16,398 nt of DNA from JAVBNN01 sp031551525 (GTDB lineage Bacteria > Bacillota > Negativicutes > Acidaminococcales > JAISLQ01): positions 1 to 16,398 of the forward strand of contig JAVBNN010000034.1 in NCBI GenBank assembly GCA_031551525.1, given 5' to 3'. Numbering within the stretch: the first letter of the stretch is position 1; each line of letters starts with the position of its first letter. The translations under genes and the position numbers were made by a program. The notes below the pieces were generated by a model that ran no database searches, was not told where the DNA came from, and saw only the letters and a list, made by a program, of their open reading frames with translations. This document shows positions 14,016-16,398 of this stretch, in pieces.

Positions 14016-14047
14016 TTTATTCCATATTGCGGAATGCGTTTCAATAT
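14016..14047 (-). promoter_or_regulatory. Promoter-operator box 2
   Basis: It is identical to box 1 at 30 of 32 positions, with core TTCCATATTGCGGAA (14020-14034). The same minus-strand TTGAAA-17-AATAAA arrangement is present (14044-14016). It lies about 260 bp from the first gene of the operon and 148 bp upstream of iclR, so it may act in both directions. Confidence 0.58.
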
Positions 14048-14155
14048 TTTCTATATTTATTTTATCATATATCTTTTAAATAATGCAATATAATTTTTTA
14101 ATAATTCCAAAAATTCACTTCAGCCCCTAGATGTGTATTTTGTGCAGCGTTGATA

Positions 14156-14164
14156 TGATATAAT
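14156..14164 (+). promoter_or_regulatory. Extended -10 promoter of the IclR-family gene
   Basis: TGATATAAT (14156-14164) is a consensus -10 with TGn extension, 31 nt before the start codon. No strong -35 is seen. An (AAT)n run at about 14169-14183 follows, and then the Shine-Dalgarno site AGGAG. Confidence 0.65.
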
Positions 14165-14194
14165 ACCAAATAATAATAATAATAGGAGTAGGCA

Positions 14195-14956
14195 ATGGTA
14201 CAAAGCGTAAAAAGAACCTTTGCGATTTTAAATGCACTAGGTAATCTAAAAAATAAATCTTCACTCGCAGAAATCAGTGAATACGTCGATTTGCCGCCCA
14301 GCACTGTCCACCGCCTTTTAACGACGCTGAAAGACGCCAGATTTGTTGCCCAGGAAGAAGGCACAAACAAATATTATCTTGGGCCGTCTCTGATCTCTTT
14401 AGGCATTGAGGCAAGCAATTATCTGGATATCAGACGGTCGGCTCATCCCATCCTGGCCAGTCTTGCCACAGAATCAGAAGAAGACTCTTATTTGAGCATG
14501 GTCGACGGTTATTTAGGTGTTATTATCGAAAGTGTAGCTGGCCCCCACGCTTTAAAAATAATCGGCCCGCCGCAATCGAGAATACCCCTGCATGCCGGCG
14601 CTGCAAGAAAAATCCTCTTGGCCTACCAAAGTGACGAATTTATCAATGACTATATAGGGCACCAACTAAAGCAAGTCACTGATAAAACCATCATTAAGCC
14701 ATATGAGTTGAAAGAACATTTAAAAGAAATTAAAAACCAGGGTTATGCGACCTCCATAGGCGAACATCTCGTTGACGCCACGGGGGTCAGCGCCCCGGTG
14801 TTTGACGCAATGGGCGTACTGGTCGGCGGCATGGGCATCATGGGGCCGAGTATACGCATGACGCCAGACAAATACCCTTCCCTGATCAGATCAGTCAAAA
14901 AACATGCGCTTGAACTGTCGCTTTCCCTCGGCTATCAGCCGTCAATAAAATATTGA
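14195..14956 (+). CDS. IclR-family transcriptional regulator
   Basis: A 253-residue protein of normal IclR length, starting at ATG 14195 after AATAGGAGTAGGCA. The N-terminal winged helix-turn-helix occupies about residues 1-65: MVQSVKRTFAILNAL, then SLAEISEYVDLPPSTVHRLL as the DNA-recognition part, and a wing ending in KYYLGPSLISLG. The effector-binding domain (about 80-250) shows the conserved IPLHAGAARKILLAY, GYATSIGEHLVDATGVSAPV and the final GGMGIMGPSIRMT. IclR proteins bind small organic acids and act as repressors or activators of adjacent catabolic genes. The gene is divergent from the iron-sulfur/CoA-transferase operon, and the shared 441-bp spacer contains the repeated palindromic boxes, so it very probably controls that operon. 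The effector is unknown. Confidence 0.95.
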   Translation: MVQSVKRTFAILNALGNLKNKSSLAEISEYVDLPPSTVHRLLTTLKDARFVAQEEGTNKYYLGPSLISLGIEASNYLDIRRSAHPILASLATESEEDSYLSMVDGYLGVIIESVAGPHALKIIGPPQSRIPLHAGAARKILLAYQSDEFINDYIGHQLKQVTDKTIIKPYELKEHLKEIKNQGYATSIGEHLVDATGVSAPVFDAMGVLVGGMGIMGPSIRMTPDKYPSLIRSVKKHALELSLSLGYQPSIKY

Positions 14957-14986
14957 TACAATAAACCCTTTTAATATTGCAATAGC

Positions 14987-15016
14987 AAAAAGCCTATCAA
15001 AATTGATAGGCTTTTT
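14987..15016 (+). terminator. Intrinsic terminator after the IclR-family gene
   Basis: AAAAAGCCTATCAA (14987-15000) pairs perfectly over 14 bp with 15003-15016 and ends in T5AT3. A-rich and T-rich flanks make it possibly bidirectional. It starts 30 nt after the iclR stop. Confidence 0.9.
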
Positions 15017-15089
15017 ATTTATACCTTGACATGTAGCAAAATGCCTGCAGCAAAACCTAACTAAAGCATTCGTTTTTTATGCTGCTGGC

Positions 15090-15179
15090 TTACCATAAAC
15101 CGATGACCTTCCACCACATGCCGCCCAAAAGGACCCATATGAAAAGGTTTATCGTACAAACAACAAAGCCGTGCTTCCA
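15090..15179 (-). pseudogene. C-terminal tail of a decayed DASS-family anion transporter
   Basis: Reading the minus strand from 15179 to the TAA at 15092-15090 gives WKHGFVVCTINLFIWVLL followed by GGMWWKVIGLW, 29 residues and a stop. A final membrane helix ending in GG-WWK-iGlW is typical, as I recall, of DASS (divalent anion:sodium symporter) proteins that carry dicarboxylates or 2-oxoglutarate. An in-frame TGA stands immediately before it, and nothing upstream extends the homology, so only the tail survives. It lies 74 nt beyond the iclR terminator and may be the remains of an earlier dicarboxylate uptake gene of this locus. The family call rests on a short segment and is moderate. Confidence 0.5.
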
Positions 15180-15420
15180 TCAATAGATGTTTGCTCGGCT
15201 ATATATGGATGTGTTCCCTATCCATCAACACCAATGCTAAAAAATGAACAACACCAAACCAAAATGATATATTTCTTTATTAAAAACCCATGTATGGAAT
15301 AATTCCGTGTTCAAAAATCGACATTTTAGTATTTATACAATGCCTTTTTAGGGGTTTTATCTGTACGTACGTTCTTTAGCTTTCCAACTACGTGTAATCT
15401 GCTGCAATAACACAACATTG
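15180..15420. other. Non-coding stretch between transporter remnant and palindrome
   Basis: No gene, RNA or promoter is supported here. The only small symmetry is GGAATAATTCC at 15296-15306 and the ACGTACGT string near 15364. It is probably decayed DNA. Confidence 0.3.
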
Positions 15421-15452
15421 ATTAAAATTGTAATATTTATTACAATTTTAAT
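15421..15452. repeat. Perfect AT-rich 32-bp palindrome
   Basis: ATTAAAATTGTAATA and its exact reverse complement (15421-15435 and 15438-15452) flank a TT centre. The inner part TTGTAATA-TT-TATTACAA looks like an operator or hairpin, but no gene starts next to it. It borders the tandem repeats. Confidence 0.7.
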
Positions 15453-15490
15453 GAGTTTTGCTGAAAACAGCCTTCCGCAGGCTCTTTGCT

Positions 15491-15790
15491 AGGGGGTATA
15501 TATCCTCGCCTTTCACCCCCGCCGCCCGGCAAACCCGCGTATAGCCAGTACTGGCGCAGATAATGAGGCTTATATACCCTTGAACTCCCGTATTTAAACA
15601 GGGGGTATATTCTCCCCCATTCACCCCGCCACACAGCAAATCGGCACATAGCCGCTTCTGGCACTGATAATACGCCTGTATCATCTCACGCCTTCGTATT
15701 TATCCAGGGGTACACATATCCATTCCTCTTGGCACTCCAGCCCCCCGCTAGAAACGTATACAGGCAGTCCTGGTGGTTAAAGCAGAGAAC
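15491..15790. repeat. Three degenerate tandem repeats of about 107-110 bp
   Basis: Units begin at the AGGGG-GTA strings at 15491, 15600 and 15706. A second landmark, ATAGCC or ATACAG, recurs at 15541, 15648 and 15758, and CGTATTT closes units 1 and 2. Units 1 and 2 are most alike; unit 3 is shorter and more worn. On the minus strand units 1 and 2 read through in one frame with similar peptides (GGVNGGEYTP and AAGVKGEDIYP, 36 residues apart), but there is no convincing ribosome site, so I do not call a gene. Confidence 0.7.
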
Positions 15791-15824
15791 AATACCTGAC
15801 CAGGTTTTGCCGCCCATAAAAATG

Positions 15825-15857
15825 CCCATTCTAACCAAAATGTTGTGTTAGAATGGG
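15825..15857. repeat. Inverted repeat with 11-bp arms
   Basis: CCCATTCTAAC (15825-15835) pairs with GTTAGAATGGG (15847-15857) around an 11-nt loop. There is no T-tract. GTGTTA recurs three times just after (about 15845-15885). Confidence 0.6.
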
Positions 15858-15962
15858 TAGAAAAGTGTTATAAAAGTGTTAGAAAGCCAGATTAAGGATA
15901 GACAAGCAGAGCTGGCCTGCAAAAACGACACGCTAGCCACGATCGAAGTCCCTCTTTAAACG

Positions 15963-16020
15963 GCTTTTGTTTTGACAAAAGCACCCTTTCCTTTTCTTTT
16001 ATTAAATGTATTTAATAAAA
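15963..16020. repeat. Two adjacent hairpins upstream of the ATPase gene
   Basis: GCTTTTGT/ACAAAAGC (15963-15970 with 15975-15982) is followed by an AT-only perfect inverted repeat TTTTATTAAAT-gt-ATTTAATAAAA (15997-16020). The second ends one base before the -35 element of the ATPase promoter and could bind a regulator. Confidence 0.5.
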
Positions 16021-16021
16021 T

Positions 16022-16050
16022 TTGATTATTTCTTGCTTTTGTGATATTGT
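16022..16050 (+). promoter_or_regulatory. Promoter of the ATPase gene
   Basis: -35 TTGATT (16022-16027), 17-bp spacer ending in TGA, -10 TATTGT (16045-16050). The Shine-Dalgarno AAGGTGGTG follows before the ATG at 16080. Confidence 0.55.
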
Positions 16051-16079
16051 GTTTATAAATAAAGGTGGTGATTAGAAGC

Positions 16080-16398
16080 ATGATAGATAGGCCTCTTTAT
16101 CTCGACAAGTTAAAGTCCTTCAAGGATAAGCAGCTTATTAAGGTGATTACCGGCATCCGGCGTTGCGGTAAGTCTACGCTGTTTGATCTGTACTGCGATT
16201 ATCTCAGGTCAACAGGCTTTAAGGATGATCAAATAATACGGATAAACCTTGAGAGCGGCGATTTTTACTTTATAGAAGATTACAAAGACCTCTATGACTA
16301 TGCGGAAAAGCTCATCCAGCCTGATAAAAACACGTATATTTTTATCGACGAAGTGCAAAATGTTGAAGATTTTCAAAAGGCTGTGGACAGTTTATTTG
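16080..16398 (+). CDS. AAA_14/DUF4143-type ATPase, N-terminal part (cut by window end)
   Basis: 106 complete codons from ATG 16080 to the window edge, with no stop. MIDRPLYLDKLKSFKDKQLI is followed by Walker A GIRRCGKST (residues 25-33) and Walker B YIFIDEVQ (86-93, Asp90-Glu91). GIRR-GKSTL and IDEVQ are the standard signature of the widespread AAA_14 ATPases that carry a C-terminal DUF4143 domain; the C-terminal part would lie outside the window. Their cellular role is not settled; some are thought to be linked to restriction or toxin-like modules, which is inference. The gene has its own promoter and follows about 1.1 kb without intact genes, so it appears unrelated to the catabolic cluster. 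Confidence 0.92.
   Translation, partial: MIDRPLYLDKLKSFKDKQLIKVITGIRRCGKSTLFDLYCDYLRSTGFKDDQIIRINLESGDFYFIEDYKDLYDYAEKLIQPDKNTYIFIDEVQNVEDFQKAVDSLF

Noticed and set aside
15440..15684. Two overlapping minus-strand frames of 74 and 78 codons over the tandem repeats
   Set aside because: Both depend on repeat DNA, compete with each other and have no ribosome binding site; kept only as an observation on the repeats.
15491..15790. CRISPR array
   Set aside because: The units are long, degenerate and contiguous, with no short identical repeats separated by unique spacers and no cas genes.

Overview
The window reads like a chromosome segment from an anaerobic, amino-acid- or dicarboxylate-fermenting Firmicute, most probably a member of the Negativicutes related to Acidaminococcus or Phascolarctobacterium. 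The basis is the presence of sodium-pump decarboxylase parts (the end of a GcdB/OadB-type beta subunit, and a complete GcdA-like carboxyltransferase), glutaconate CoA-transferase-like subunits, a DUF5058-type membrane pair and strong Shine-Dalgarno sites. The genus is inference; no rRNA or other marker is present.

Left part, plus strand: the C-terminus of the beta subunit (1-244) with a strong terminator, then a soluble hybrid histidine kinase (476-3244) built on four nearly identical PAS domains with an exact 129-residue period. Next comes a decayed strip (3257-4136): a twice-frameshifted IS3-type transposase tail, and a truncated, frameshifted PrpR_N sensor domain, the N-terminal domain of sigma-54 activators.

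Middle part, minus strand, two transcription units. Unit A (8779 to 4357) encodes a crotonase-fold enzyme that looks like an isomerase, a GctA/GctB-like pair with a 4-bp ATGA overlap, and GcdA, closed by a terminator. Upstream of unit A is a near-consensus sigma-54 promoter (8972-8987) and, about 110 bp upstream of the predicted start, a perfect 19-bp palindrome (9060-9078) placed as an enhancer site would be. Unit B (13753 to 9372) encodes two paralogous QueG-like iron-sulfur proteins, a CaiB/BaiF CoA-transferase and two membrane proteins that look like a two-subunit transporter. A divergent IclR-family regulator (14195-14956) faces unit B across a 441-bp spacer that holds two copies of a 32-bp palindrome-containing box and a third perfect palindrome.

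Reading the genes together (inference): a substrate enters through the membrane pair, is activated to a CoA ester by the CaiB-type transferase, is reduced or rearranged by the paired iron-sulfur proteins and the crotonase, and is funnelled to glutaconyl-CoA, whose decarboxylation to crotonyl-CoA drives a sodium pump. The GctB-like subunit appears to lack the catalytic glutamate of real glutaconate CoA-transferase, so the GctAB pair may be a CoA-thioester hydrolase or C-C hydrolase of the IpdAB kind rather than a transferase. The substrate cannot be read from the sequence. This cluster is the best candidate in the window for an undescribed system.

Right part (14957-16079): about 1.1 kb with no intact gene. 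It holds a terminator, a 30-codon tail of a decayed DASS-type anion transporter, a perfect 32-bp palindrome, three degenerate tandem repeats of about 107-110 bp and several hairpins. The window ends inside an AAA_14/DUF4143-type ATPase gene (16080 onward).
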